A stretch of DNA of 64,000 bases from Enterobacter quasihormaechei (GTDB lineage Bacteria > Pseudomonadota > Gammaproteobacteria > Enterobacterales > Enterobacteriaceae), in the NCBI RefSeq assembly GCF_004331385.1, contig NZ_SJON01000007.1, positions 124,001 to 188,000 of the forward strand, written 5' to 3'. Position numbers and translations under genes: made by a program. This document shows positions 1 through 8,070 of this stretch, piece after piece. How positions within the stretch are numbered: position 1 is the stretch's first letter; every line of letters begins with the position of its first letter. Under the pieces are notes generated by a model that worked only from the letters and a program-made list of their open reading frames with translations, made no database searches and had not been told where the DNA came from.

Positions 1-1152
1 CCGGCGCGTATTGCCGGTATCTACAAGCATCATGCGTCTGCCATCTCCGTGCTGACGGATGAAAAATATTTCCAGGGCAGCTTTGATTTTCTGCCCGTCG
101 TCAGCGGCATCGCCCCGCAGCCGATTCTTTGCAAAGACTTTATTATCGACCCGTATCAGATCTGGCTGGCGCGTTTTTATCAGGCCGATGCCTGCCTGCT
201 GATGCTCTCCGTGCTCGACGACGAACAGTATCGCCAGCTCTCCGCCGTCGCGCATAGCCTGAACATGGGCGTCCTGACCGAAGTGAGCAACGAAGAGGAG
301 CTGGAGCGCGCCATCGCGCTGGAGGCGAAAGTGGTCGGCATTAACAACCGCGATCTGCGCGACCTGTCGATTGACCTCAACCGTACGCGCCAGCTTGCGC
401 CGCGTCTGGGCGCGGGCGTCACGGTGATCAGCGAATCCGGCATTAACAGCTACGCCCAGGTGCGCGAGCTGAGCCACTTTGCTAACGGTTTCCTGATCGG
501 CTCCGCGATGATGGAACACGACGATCTCAATGCTGCCGTGCGCCGCGTGCTGTTGGGTGAGAACAAAGTCTGCGGCCTGACCCGCGAACAGGACGCGCAG
601 GCCGCGTATGAAGCGGGCGCCATCTATGGAGGCCTGATCTTTGTTGAGTCCTCTCCTCGCGTGGTTAGTGAAGAGCAGGCGCGCAGGGTGATTGCGGCTG
701 CACCACTCAGCTATGTGGGCGTATTCCGCAATGCGGATATCACCGACATTGCAGCAAAAACGGACGCGTTATCCCTGAGCGCGGTCCAGCTGCATGGCGA
801 CGAAGATCAGGCGTATATCGATGCTCTGCGACATGTTCTGGCGCCACAGGTTCAGATCTGGAAAGCGCAGAGCGTCGGTGACACCCTGCCCGCGCGTAAC
901 CTGAATCATGTTGATAAATACGTGCTCGACAACGGTCAGGGCGGTACGGGGCAGCGCTTCGACTGGTCGCTGCTGCGTGGAGAAGCGCTGGACAATGTCC
1001 TGCTGGCGGGGGGATTAAGCCCCGATAATTGTGTGGAAGCGGCCAAAACCGGCTGCGCCGGCCTCGATTTCAATTCAGGCGTAGAGTCCCAACCGGGCAT
1101 AAAAGACGCCAGCAAGCTGGCATCGGTATTCAAAACTCTGCGTGCATATTAA
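1..1152 (+). CDS. trpC: Bifunctional indole-3-glycerol-phosphate synthase / phosphoribosylanthranilate isomerase, 5'-truncated by window edge
   Basis: Cytoplasmic enzyme for two successive tryptophan steps: the C-terminal PRAI domain isomerises phosphoribosylanthranilate and the N-terminal IGPS domain closes the indole ring. The frame is open from base 1, so the start lies outside; 383 residues are visible, and about 69 are missing compared with the roughly 452-residue E. coli enzyme. The missing part carries the KASPSKG region. Visible marks are the IGPS segment ILCKDF, the [12 protein letters not shown] and ISESGI strands, and the start of the PRAI barrel at ENKVCGLTR, with VQLHGDE further on. 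An internal ATG at 49 is not the start. It lies 10 bp upstream of trpB in the trp operon. Confidence 0.97.
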   Translation, partial: PARIAGIYKHHASAISVLTDEKYFQGSFDFLPVVSGIAPQPILCKDFIIDPYQIWLARFYQADACLLMLSVLDDEQYRQLSAVAHSLNMGVLTEVSNEEELERAIALEAKVVGINNRDLRDLSIDLNRTRQLAPRLGAGVTVISESGINSYAQVRELSHFANGFLIGSAMMEHDDLNAAVRRVLLGENKVCGLTREQDAQAAYEAGAIYGGLIFVESSPRVVSEEQARRVIAAAPLSYVGVFRNADITDIAAKTDALSLSAVQLHGDEDQAYIDALRHVLAPQVQIWKAQSVGDTLPARNLNHVDKYVLDNGQGGTGQRFDWSLLRGEALDNVLLAGGLSPDNCVEAAKTGCAGLDFNSGVESQPGIKDASKLASVFKTLRAY

Positions 1153-1162
1153 GGAAGAGAAG

Positions 1163-2356
1163 ATGACGACATTACTTAACCCGTATTTTGGTGAGTTCGG
1201 TGGGATGTACGTCCCACAAATCCTGATGCCCGCGCTGCGCCAGCTGGAAGAAGCGTTCGTGAGCGCGCAAAAAGATCCGGCGTTTCAGGCGGAGTTTACC
1301 GACCTGCTGAAAAACTACGCGGGCCGTCCGACGGCGCTGACCAAATGCCGTAACCTGACCGAAGGCACAAAAACCACGCTCTACCTTAAGCGTGAAGATC
1401 TGCTGCACGGCGGCGCGCACAAAACTAACCAGGTGCTGGGCCAGGCGCTGCTCGCTAAGCGCATGGGTAAAACCGAAATTATCGCTGAAACCGGCGCGGG
1501 CCAGCACGGCGTGGCCTCTGCCCTCGCCAGTGCCCTGCTCGGCCTGAAGTGCCGCATCTATATGGGTGCCAAAGACGTTGAGCGCCAGTCGCCGAACGTG
1601 TTCCGTATGCGTTTGATGGGCGCGGAGGTGATCCCGGTGCACAGCGGCTCCGCCACGCTGAAAGATGCCTGTAACGAAGCGCTGCGCGACTGGTCTGGCA
1701 GTTACGAAACCGCCCACTATATGCTCGGCACCGCGGCGGGCCCGCACCCGTTCCCGACCATCGTGCGCGAATTCCAGCGCATGATCGGTGAAGAGACCAA
1801 AGCGCAGATCCTTGAAAAAGAGGGTCGCCTGCCGGATGCGGTGATTGCCTGCGTCGGCGGCGGGTCTAACGCCATCGGCATGTTTGCCGATTTTATCGAC
1901 GAAACCCGCGTTGGGCTGATTGGCGTCGAGCCTGCCGGTCACGGCATTGAAACGGGCGAGCACGGCGCGCCGCTGAAGCATGGCCGCGTGGGGATCTACT
2001 TCGGCATGAGAGCCCCGATGATGCAGACCGACGAAGGACAGATCGAAGAGTCTTACTCGATTTCTGCCGGGCTGGATTTCCCGTCCGTTGGGCCACAGCA
2101 CGCCTTCCTGAACAGCACGGGGCGCGCGGATTACGTCTCCATCACCGATGACGAAGCGCTGGAGGCCTTCAAAACGCTGTGCCGCAATGAAGGGATCATC
2201 CCGGCGCTGGAGTCCTCCCACGCCCTTGCGCACGCGCTGAAAATGATGAAGGAAAACCCGGAAAAAGAGCAACTGCTGGTGGTGAACCTTTCCGGCCGCG
2301 GGGATAAAGATATCTTTACCGTTCACGATATTCTGAAAGCACGAGGGGAAATTTGA
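1163..2356 (+). CDS. trpB: Tryptophan synthase beta chain
   Basis: PLP enzyme that joins indole to L-serine to give tryptophan, in the alpha2-beta2 TrpAB complex of the cytoplasm. The 397 residues equal the E. coli length. The PLP lysine is in HGGAHKTNQ (about residue 87) and the phosphate-binding loop is GGGSNAIG (about 232-239). I start at the ATG at 1163 (MTTLLNPYF), preceded by AAGGAAGAGA; an in-frame upstream ATG at 1142 would overlap the end of trpC and is unlikely. The stop TGA shares one base with the trpA ATG, so the two subunits are probably translationally coupled. Confidence 0.98.
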   Translation: MTTLLNPYFGEFGGMYVPQILMPALRQLEEAFVSAQKDPAFQAEFTDLLKNYAGRPTALTKCRNLTEGTKTTLYLKREDLLHGGAHKTNQVLGQALLAKRMGKTEIIAETGAGQHGVASALASALLGLKCRIYMGAKDVERQSPNVFRMRLMGAEVIPVHSGSATLKDACNEALRDWSGSYETAHYMLGTAAGPHPFPTIVREFQRMIGEETKAQILEKEGRLPDAVIACVGGGSNAIGMFADFIDETRVGLIGVEPAGHGIETGEHGAPLKHGRVGIYFGMRAPMMQTDEGQIEESYSISAGLDFPSVGPQHAFLNSTGRADYVSITDDEALEAFKTLCRNEGIIPALESSHALAHALKMMKENPEKEQLLVVNLSGRGDKDIFTVHDILKARGEI

Positions 2357-3165
2357 TGGAACGCTACGACAACGTATTTGCTGAACTGAAATCCCGCCAG
2401 GAAGGCGCGTTCGTTCCCTTCGTGACGCTGGGCGACCCCGGCCCCGAGCAGTCGCTGAAGATTATCGACACCCTGATCGCAGCCGGCGCCGACGCGCTGG
2501 AGCTCGGTATTCCCTTCTCCGATCCGCTGGCGGATGGCCCGACCATCCAGAACGCCACCCTGCGCGCCTTTGCGGCAGGCGTGACGCCGACCCAGTGCTT
2601 TGAAATGCTGGCGGCGATCCGCCAGAAACACCCGACCATACCGATTGGCCTGCTGATGTACGCCAACCTGGTCTTCAGCCGCGGTATTGATGCATTTTAC
2701 GCCGAGTGCGCCCGCGTGGGTGTCGACTCCGTGCTGGTGGCTGACGTGCCCGTTGAAGAGTCCGCGCCGTTCCGTCAGGCGGCGATGCGCCACAACGTCG
2801 CGCCGATTTTCATCTGTCCGCCGAATGCCGATGACGACCTGTTGCGCCAGATTGCCTCTTACGGACGAGGGTACACCTACCTGCTCTCCCGTGCGGGCGT
2901 GACCGGCGCGGAGAACAAAGCCGCGCTGCCGCTGCATCACCTGGTGGAGAAGCTGGCAGAATACCATGCCGCACCACCGCTTCAGGGCTTCGGGATTTCG
3001 TCTCCGGATCAGGTTACTGCGGCCATTGACGCGAAGGCCGCCGGGGCCATTTCCGGTTCGGCTATCGTTAAAATTATCGAGAAAAACGTGGATAAACCTG
3101 AGCAGATGCTGGCTGAGCTGAAAACGTTCGTCACATCCATGAAGGCGGCCACGCGCAGGGCGTAA
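2356..3165 (+). CDS. trpA: Tryptophan synthase alpha chain
   Basis: Splits indole-3-glycerol phosphate into indole and glyceraldehyde-3-phosphate; the indole is channelled to TrpB. It is a 269-residue TIM-barrel protein, one residue from the E. coli length. The catalytic glutamate is in [11 protein letters not shown] (about residue 49) and the aspartate in [11 protein letters not shown] (about residue 60). The ATG at 2356 overlaps the trpB stop as TGATG; the TTG one codon earlier is not needed. It is the last gene of the operon and is followed by an intrinsic terminator. The E. coli neighbours yciGFE are absent downstream. Confidence 0.98.
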   Translation: MERYDNVFAELKSRQEGAFVPFVTLGDPGPEQSLKIIDTLIAAGADALELGIPFSDPLADGPTIQNATLRAFAAGVTPTQCFEMLAAIRQKHPTIPIGLLMYANLVFSRGIDAFYAECARVGVDSVLVADVPVEESAPFRQAAMRHNVAPIFICPPNADDDLLRQIASYGRGYTYLLSRAGVTGAENKAALPLHHLVEKLAEYHAAPPLQGFGISSPDQVTAAIDAKAAGAISGSAIVKIIEKNVDKPEQMLAELKTFVTSMKAATRRA

Positions 3166-3172
3166 CCGTTAC

Positions 3173-3204
3173 AACCGTCTGGCCCCGGCGCCAGGCGGTT
3201 TTCC
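3173..3204 (+). terminator. trp operon intrinsic terminator
   Basis: A 10-bp stem, AACCGTCTGG / CCAGGCGGTT with one G-T pair and an 8-base loop, starts 7 bp after the trpA stop. It is followed by TTCCCCCC, a weak U tract. The position fits the end of the trp operon; the poor U tract suggests partial or Rho-assisted termination. Confidence 0.65.
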
Positions 3205-3339
3205 CCCCTTGCTCCCTGAGAGCAACCTGTCAAAATTGATCCTGTCGATATTTTCGGTGTGAATGACTTTCCAATCTTTCGCGTAAGCGTATGATCTGGG
3301 CTCTTTTTAGCGTTATCCTTCTGAGTTCAGAGGTTATTC

Positions 3340-4551
3340 ATGTCCTGGCATTACTTCAAGCAGACTTACCTGGTTAAGTTCTGGTCACCTGTTCCGGCCG
3401 TTATCGCGGCAGGCATTCTCTCTACTTATTATTTCGGTATTACCGGCACCTTCTGGGCCGTTACGGGCGAGTTTACTCGCTGGGGTGGACAGCTATTGCA
3501 GCTTGCTGGCGTTCATGCCGAAGAGTGGGGCTACTTTAAGCTGATCCATCTTGAGGGCACACCGCTGACCCGCGTTGACGGGATGATGATCATCGGCATG
3601 TTCGGCGGCTGTTTTGCGGCCGCGCTGTGGGCCAACAACGTTAAGTTACGCATGCCGAAAAGCCGCATCCGCATTATGCAGGCCGTGGTCGGCGGTATCA
3701 TTGCCGGGTTTGGCGCCCGCCTGGCGATGGGCTGTAACCTTGCCGCGTTCTTTACCGGTATTCCGCAGTTCTCGCTGCATGCGTGGTTCTTTGCCGTCGC
3801 CACCGCCATCGGCTCATACTTCGGCGCAAAGTTCACCCTGCTGCCGCTGTTCCGCATTCCGGTGAAAATGACGAAAGTGAGCGCTGCCTCTCCGTTGACT
3901 CAAAAGCCCGATCAGGCCCGTCGTCGCTTCCGCCTCGGTATGCTGGTCTTTTTTGCCATGGTTGCATGGGCGATGTGCACGGCGATGAATCAGCCAAAAC
4001 TCGGCCTGGCAATGCTGTTCGGCGTCGGTTTCGGCCTGCTGATTGAACGCGCGCAGATCTGCTTTACCTCCGCGTTTCGCGATATGTGGATCACCGGACG
4101 AACGATGATGGCGAAGGCAATCATTGCCGGTATGGCGGTCAGCGCGATCGGCATCTTTAGCTATGTGCAGCTTGGCGTGGAGCCGAAAATCATGTGGGCT
4201 GGTCCAAATGCGGTCATTGGCGGATTGCTGTTTGGTTTTGGCATCGTGCTGGCCGGCGGGTGCGAAACCGGCTGGATGTATCGCGCCGTGGAAGGCCAGG
4301 TGCATTACTGGTGGGTCGGTCTGGGTAACGTGATTGGCTCAACCCTCCTCGCGTACTACTGGGATGACGTCTCTCCGATGCTGGCAACCAACTGGGACAA
4401 GGTCAATCTGCTGAATACCTTTGGTCCACTCGGGGGGCTCATAGTGACCTACGCCCTGCTGCTTGTCGCCTTCTTGCTGGTGGTTGCACAAGAGAAGCGT
4501 TTCTTCCGCCGGGCTACCGTCAAAACTGAAACTCAGGAGAATGCCGCATGA
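3340..4551 (+). CDS. yedE: YedE, YeeE/YedE-family sulfur/selenium-related membrane transporter
   Basis: Inner-membrane protein of 403 residues, close in sequence and length to E. coli YedE. The YeeE/YedE family moves thiosulfate or related sulfur or selenium species; YedE is linked to selenium metabolism by its pairing with YedF, but its substrate is not settled. There are about ten hydrophobic segments in two repeats, each with a conserved cysteine motif: GARLAMGCNLAAF near residue 131 and LAGGCETGWMYR near 309. The ATG at 3340 is preceded by CAGAGGTTATTC. The stop overlaps yedF as ATGA. A possible -10 (TATGAT, 3290-3295) lies upstream. Confidence 0.93.
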   Translation: MSWHYFKQTYLVKFWSPVPAVIAAGILSTYYFGITGTFWAVTGEFTRWGGQLLQLAGVHAEEWGYFKLIHLEGTPLTRVDGMMIIGMFGGCFAAALWANNVKLRMPKSRIRIMQAVVGGIIAGFGARLAMGCNLAAFFTGIPQFSLHAWFFAVATAIGSYFGAKFTLLPLFRIPVKMTKVSAASPLTQKPDQARRRFRLGMLVFFAMVAWAMCTAMNQPKLGLAMLFGVGFGLLIERAQICFTSAFRDMWITGRTMMAKAIIAGMAVSAIGIFSYVQLGVEPKIMWAGPNAVIGGLLFGFGIVLAGGCETGWMYRAVEGQVHYWWVGLGNVIGSTLLAYYWDDVSPMLATNWDKVNLLNTFGPLGGLIVTYALLLVAFLLVVAQEKRFFRRATVKTETQENAA

Positions 4552-4781
4552 AAGAGATCGTGCCTGACTATCGTCTCGATATGGTGGGTGAACCCTGCCC
4601 TTACCCGGCCGTTGCCACGCTTGAGGCGTTACCGCAGCTGAAAAAAGGTGAAATTCTGGAAGTGGTGAGCGATTGCCCCCAGTCCATCAACAACATTCCG
4701 CTTGATGCTAAAAACCACGGCTATACCGTGCTGGATATCCAGCAGGACGGGCCAACCATACGGTATTTGATTCAGAAGTAG
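4548..4781 (+). CDS. yedF: YedF, TusA-like sulfurtransferase-fold protein
   Basis: Small cytoplasmic protein of the TusA/SirA/YedF fold, 77 residues as in E. coli. The sulfur-accepting cysteine lies in GEPCPYPA (about residue 16), the family CPxP motif; a second cysteine is in SDCPQSI. It overlaps yedE by 4 bp (ATGA), so transporter and carrier are probably made in a fixed ratio: YedE would bring in the chalcogen and YedF would carry it as a persulfide or selenide. That division of labour is inferred from the family and the overlap. A strong hairpin follows. Confidence 0.94.
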   Translation: MKEIVPDYRLDMVGEPCPYPAVATLEALPQLKKGEILEVVSDCPQSINNIPLDAKNHGYTVLDIQQDGPTIRYLIQK

Positions 4782-4796
4782 CTCGCAGGTACGAAA

Positions 4797-4822
4797 AAGG
4801 CCTCTACGAGAGGCCTTGTTTC
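4797..4822 (+). terminator. Hairpin terminator after yedF
   Basis: Perfect 9-bp stem AAGGCCTCT / AGAGGCCTT with loop ACG, 15 bp after the yedF stop and followed by GTTTC. Preceding A residues (4794-4798) let it also act on minus-strand transcription from the small ORF that ends at 4821. Confidence 0.7.
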
Positions 4823-5042
4823 AACTTGCTGGCTTTAGCCACCGTCGCCTTTTGAGTTTCGGGAGGCATGAATGGGTGGTGAGGCGGGTTCCGCAAACTG
4901 AACAGACCGCACCGTGAGGTTGGCTGTGCGTCGGGCTAAACGTGGTGAAATAAAACTGTTTGCCTGCACATACCGGACACTCAAATTTGATGTTGGGGAT
5001 ATCCCCTCCAGCCAGATGTATGGAAGAACCACCATACAGCAA
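4821..5042 (-). CDS. Putative small zinc-ribbon protein, unknown function
   Basis: I do not recognise this gene. The 73-residue frame has two Cys pairs, ECPVC and CSVC, about 22 residues apart, a plausible zinc ribbon. Its C-terminus is basic (LPKLKRRRWLK). The start is uncertain: no ATG is in frame, only TTG at 5042, without a clear ribosome binding site. It could be a real non-ATG gene, the 3' part of a decayed one, or chance; the Cys spacing is the main argument for coding. It runs convergent to yedF and ends at its terminator, in the gene-poor patch that replaces yciGFE. Confidence 0.35.
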   Translation of the reverse strand: MLYGGSSIHLAGGDIPNIKFECPVCAGKQFYFTTFSPTHSQPHGAVCSVCGTRLTTHSCLPKLKRRRWLKPAS

Positions 5043-5202
5043 TTCACGGACTTACAGGGATATATCGTCCCCGCGAGAACAAAAGGCGAGGAAGACTTAA
5101 CATAGGCTTTTGAAACTTAACTCTTATTGATCCACAGCAACAGGAAAGATTTACACTTAAGTAAAATCTTACGTCTGGTTTGAGTAGGGTTTTGACGCGT
5201 TG

Positions 5203-5541
5203 ATGTTTTTTAGATGTATTGGATTTTTGCTTGTTTTTATCTCGTTTCACGCTTCGTCTTTGAATTTCTCATCGACGTTTTTGCGGCTGAACTGCCCGGA
5301 ACGCGGCCTGGTCGAAATTATTCTGCACGTCTACGACCACACCCAGGAAAAGTGGCCCGGGCATTTTGAAACCGGCGCTGGCCATAAGCGTGTCGGCGAT
5401 ACCGAAATTATTCCCTTTGCAAACGGCGATGTTCTGTTCCACTCCATTTCACGCGATGCGTTCAGCTACCTGTATGATGGCGAATCGACGCTCAGCCACT
5501 GCATGAAGCTGGACGAACGCCCCGTTTATCCGTCTTTTTGA
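5203..5541 (+). CDS. Hypothetical exported or membrane-anchored protein
   Basis: I do not recognise this gene. It encodes 112 residues from the ATG at 5203 (a TTG one codon earlier is also in frame). The N-terminus (FFRCIGFLLVFISFHASS) looks like a signal peptide with one basic residue and a hydrophobic core. The rest has two cysteines (LNCPE and SHCMK) that could form a disulfide in the periplasm. GC content rises from the leader to the body, as in native genes. A strong intrinsic terminator follows 10 bp after the stop, which supports real expression. Function is unknown. Confidence 0.55.
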   Translation: MFFRCIGFLLVFISFHASSLNFSSTFLRLNCPERGLVEIILHVYDHTQEKWPGHFETGAGHKRVGDTEIIPFANGDVLFHSISRDAFSYLYDGESTLSHCMKLDERPVYPSF

Positions 5542-5550
5542 CGTCCGGCA

Positions 5551-5574
5551 CTGGCCGCTGTGCGGCCAGTTTTT
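5551..5574 (+). terminator. Intrinsic terminator between the 5203-5541 ORF and ompW
   Basis: Stem CTGGCCGC / GCGGCCAG with loop TGT, followed by five T residues (5570-5574) in the plus direction. It separates the hypothetical gene from convergent ompW; in the minus direction there is no U tract. Confidence 0.8.
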
Positions 5575-5580
5575 ACCGAA

Positions 5581-6213
5581 TCAGAAACGGTAACCCGCAG
5601 AGAACATAAACACCCACGGATCCAGACGGGTACTGATACTCTGCTGCTCTCCGCCCGCCTTGAAGCGAACGTCGGTATCAATATCCATGTACCAGACCGA
5701 GGCGTTGATCAGCCAGTCGCGATTGATCAGATAGTCCAGCCCCACCTGCCCCGCCACACCCCAGGAGTCCTTCAGGCTAAGGTCGGAGAGACCGGCCGCT
5801 TTCCCGGTATCGTTAAATTTCTCGTCAAAGAAGGTGGTGTAGTTAACGCCCGCGCCAATATAGGGGCGCACCTTGCTGCTGGAATCCCCAAAGTACCATT
5901 GCGCCATCAGCGTTGGCGGCAAATGGTGCACCGTGGCAATGTCTCCGGTCGGTCCCAAACCGACACGGTGACGAAACGGCGTGGCGGCAAGAAGCTCAAC
6001 GCCCACGTTATCCGTTGCCATATAGGTAAAGGTCAAGCCTAGCTGAGTATTATTGCTGACGTTGAAACCGCCCATCCCCAGCACGCTGTCTGAGCCTTCC
6101 GTTGGGCGCACCGTTGCCGAACCGGCACGAATAAAGAATTCACCTGCTTCATGCGCGTACGCGCCGCCAGAGAGACTGCTTAAGATAAGGGCTGCCACCG
6201 CTAATTTTTTCAT
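5581..6213 (-). CDS. ompW: Outer membrane protein W
   Basis: Eight-stranded outer-membrane beta-barrel with a small hydrophobic channel; colicin S4 receptor in E. coli. The 210 residues start with a signal peptide cut after AYA-H (about residue 20) and end in the barrel signature AGYRF with terminal Phe. Central sequences (LGLTFTYMATDNVGVELLAATPF, quoted here in part: VGVELLAATPF) match E. coli OmpW. In E. coli it responds to oxygen and nitrate through FNR and NarL. Here a 7-bp palindrome and a partial FNR-like site lie upstream on its promoter side. It is convergent with the 5203-5541 ORF and divergent from yciC. Confidence 0.96.
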   Translation of the reverse strand: MKKLAVAALILSSLSGGAYAHEAGEFFIRAGSATVRPTEGSDSVLGMGGFNVSNNTQLGLTFTYMATDNVGVELLAATPFRHRVGLGPTGDIATVHHLPPTLMAQWYFGDSSSKVRPYIGAGVNYTTFFDEKFNDTGKAAGLSDLSLKDSWGVAGQVGLDYLINRDWLINASVWYMDIDTDVRFKAGGEQQSISTRLDPWVFMFSAGYRF

Positions 6214-6594
6214 ATCCGCTCCATCGTTGTGGTTTTAATTGCGGAGGAGAATATACTCACAAAAGAGTAATAAGTGATCTAACACAGATCACATTAAAAC
6301 CAGTAAGTTAACATTCATTGATCTAGGTTAATTTTTGGTGACACCACATAAAGCAATAAGTTGTTACCACGTCAATTTATGGCATTTCTCGGTTACAAAA
6401 ATTTCTGCTTTTCCTCACTTGCGCTTGCAGTAGCGGCTGAACAATTTCTCGCTCTCACAGTCTGATTGGGTGGGTCCTTCTTTTGCAGCTTTACAAAGAT
6501 ATGCTTTTCCATACAAGCCTTGATGCTGCCACCAGCGCCATATCCGGTGTACAATTGCCGGCTAATTAACACCTGCAATACTCAAGGAGAGTGC
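6214..6594. promoter_or_regulatory. ompW-yciC divergent intergenic region
   Basis: This 381-bp AT-rich region holds the promoters of both genes. Two ordered elements are visible: the inverted repeat GTGATCT-AACAC-AGATCAC at 6274-6292, and a partial FNR-like site TTGAT-CTAG-GTTAA at 6318-6331 (three of five bases match in the second half). A possible yciC -10 is TACAAT at 6550-6555. The ribosome binding site AAGGAG lies before yciC. I see no gene within it. Confidence 0.45.
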
Positions 6595-7338
6595 ATGTCT
6601 ATCACGGCGAAGTCTGTCTACCGTGACACGGGAAATTTTTTCCGCAATCAGTTCATTACCTTTTTACTGATCGCGTTGTTGTGCGCCTTTATTACGGTGG
6701 TGCTGGGTCATGCGTTCTCACCCAGTGATGAACAGATTGCCACGCTGAGCCAGGGGGATCATCTTGCAGGCAGCGCGGGGTTGTTTGACCTTGTGCAGAA
6801 TATGACGCCAGAACAACAGCAAATCTTGCTGCGCGCCTCTGCGGCATCGACCTTCTCGGGCCTGATTGGCAATGCCATTCTGGCCGGAGGCGTGCTGCTG
6901 ATGATCCAGCTGGTGTCTGCCGGGCAACGCGTCAGCGCGTTACGTGCAATCGGCGCCAGCGCGCCGGTGCTGCCCAAGCTGTTTATCCTCATCTTCCTGA
7001 CCACACTGCTGGTCCAGATGGGGATAATGCTGGTTGTCGTTCCTGGCGTGTTGCTGGCTATCGTTCTTTCATTCGCGCCAGTCATGGTGGTGCAGGACAA
7101 AATGGGCATTTTCACCGCCATGCGTAGCAGCATCAGGCTCGCGTGGGCAAATATGCGACTGGTCGCGCCGGCCGTTATCAGCTGGTTACTGGCCAAAACG
7201 CTGCTACTGCTGTTTGCGCCGAATTTCGCGGTGTTAACGCCAAACGTCGGTGCGGTTGTCGCCAATACGCTGAGCAACCTGATTTCAGCCGTGCTGCTGG
7301 TCTATTTGTTCCGCCTGTACATGTTAATTCGTCAGTAA
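6595..7338 (+). CDS. yciC: YciC, UPF0259 family inner membrane protein
   Basis: Inner-membrane protein of unknown function, 247 residues, equal in length to E. coli YciC and very similar throughout. Six hydrophobic segments are visible, beginning with [19 protein letters not shown] (about 21-39). The ATG at 6595 is preceded by AAGGAGAGTGC; the longer in-frame extension back to 6466 crosses the promoter region and was rejected. It lies 13 bp upstream of yciB, another membrane protein, so the two are probably cotranscribed. Confidence 0.95.
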   Translation: MSITAKSVYRDTGNFFRNQFITFLLIALLCAFITVVLGHAFSPSDEQIATLSQGDHLAGSAGLFDLVQNMTPEQQQILLRASAASTFSGLIGNAILAGGVLLMIQLVSAGQRVSALRAIGASAPVLPKLFILIFLTTLLVQMGIMLVVVPGVLLAIVLSFAPVMVVQDKMGIFTAMRSSIRLAWANMRLVAPAVISWLLAKTLLLLFAPNFAVLTPNVGAVVANTLSNLISAVLLVYLFRLYMLIRQ

Positions 7339-7351
7339 CCGGGATCGCAGA

Positions 7352-7891
7352 ATGAAGCAGTTTCTTGATTTTTTACCGCTGATCGTATTTTTCGCTTTTT
7401 ATAAGCTGTACGACATTTATGCCGGCACGCTGGCGCTGATTGTAGCCACGGCTGTGGTGCTGATTTATAGCTGGGTTCGCTACCGCAAGGTTGAGAAGAT
7501 GGCACTCATCACCTTCCTGATGGTGGCGGTATTTGGCGGCCTGACGCTGTTCTTCCACAATGATGAATTCATCAAGTGGAAGGTCACGGTGATTTATGGC
7601 CTGTTTGCGGGCGCGCTGCTCATCAGCCAGTGGGTGATGAAAAAGCCGCTGATCCAGCGCATGCTGGGCAAAGAGCTGACGCTGCCTCAGGCAGTCTGGG
7701 GGCGTCTGAACCTGGCCTGGGCGCTGTTCTTTATCCTGTGCGGTCTTGCCAATATCTACATCGCTTTCTGGCTGCCGCAGAATATCTGGGTCAACTTCAA
7801 GGTATTTGGCCTGACGGCCCTGACGCTCGTGTTTACGCTGCTAAGCGGCGTGTACATCTACCGGCACATGCCGCAGGACGATAAGCAGTAA
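7352..7891 (+). CDS. yciB: YciB, inner membrane septation protein (IspZ family)
   Basis: Inner-membrane protein of 179 residues, the E. coli length. The family (IspA/IspZ, intracellular septation protein A) affects envelope synthesis and cell division, and E. coli YciB interacts with elongation and division proteins. Five hydrophobic segments are visible, the first at about residues 3-21 ([18 protein letters not shown]). It follows yciC by 13 bp and is closed by a strong terminator. In E. coli yciA comes next; here a siderophore receptor gene is inserted between them. Confidence 0.96.
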   Translation: MKQFLDFLPLIVFFAFYKLYDIYAGTLALIVATAVVLIYSWVRYRKVEKMALITFLMVAVFGGLTLFFHNDEFIKWKVTVIYGLFAGALLISQWVMKKPLIQRMLGKELTLPQAVWGRLNLAWALFFILCGLANIYIAFWLPQNIWVNFKVFGLTALTLVFTLLSGVYIYRHMPQDDKQ

Positions 7892-7898
7892 CCCTACG

Positions 7899-7929
7899 GG
7901 CCAGATCGCAATGCGATCTGGCCTTTTTT
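7899..7929 (+). terminator. Intrinsic terminator after yciB
   Basis: Stem GGCCAGATCG / CGATCTGGCC with loop CAATG, followed by six T residues. It ends the yciCB unit. Confidence 0.9.
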
Positions 7930-8009
7930 CACTTTTCTTTCACATTCCGCCCCCCTTCTTCAAAAATGACTGAATCATGAAGATTTTATGGAGATTGCTC
8001 CCTTCTCAT

Positions 8010-8028
8010 TGTAATGAGAATCACTATC
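8010..8028 (+). promoter_or_regulatory. Fur box upstream of the TonB-dependent receptor
   Basis: TGTAATGAGAATCACTATC agrees with 15 of 19 positions of the Fur consensus GATAATGATAATCATTATC. It ends 42 bp before the receptor ATG, where a promoter would be expected. This predicts repression in iron-replete cells. Confidence 0.75.
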
Positions 8029-8070
8029 ATTAATATTCGTCATCGCATTTTAACAAATGGAAATGAGTTG

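Noticed and set aside
1172..2326. 384-codon ORF antisense to trpB
   Set aside because: It is a shadow of trpB codon bias in a GC-rich gene; trpB is certain and the antisense product has no domain.
6274..6292. CRP site upstream of ompW
   Set aside because: GTGA and TCAC halves are present, but 11 bp apart instead of the 6 required, so CRP binding in this register is unlikely.
8014..8070. Upstream start for the siderophore receptor (19 extra residues)
   Set aside because: It would begin inside the Fur box; the ATG at 8071 has a ribosome binding site and starts a proper signal peptide.
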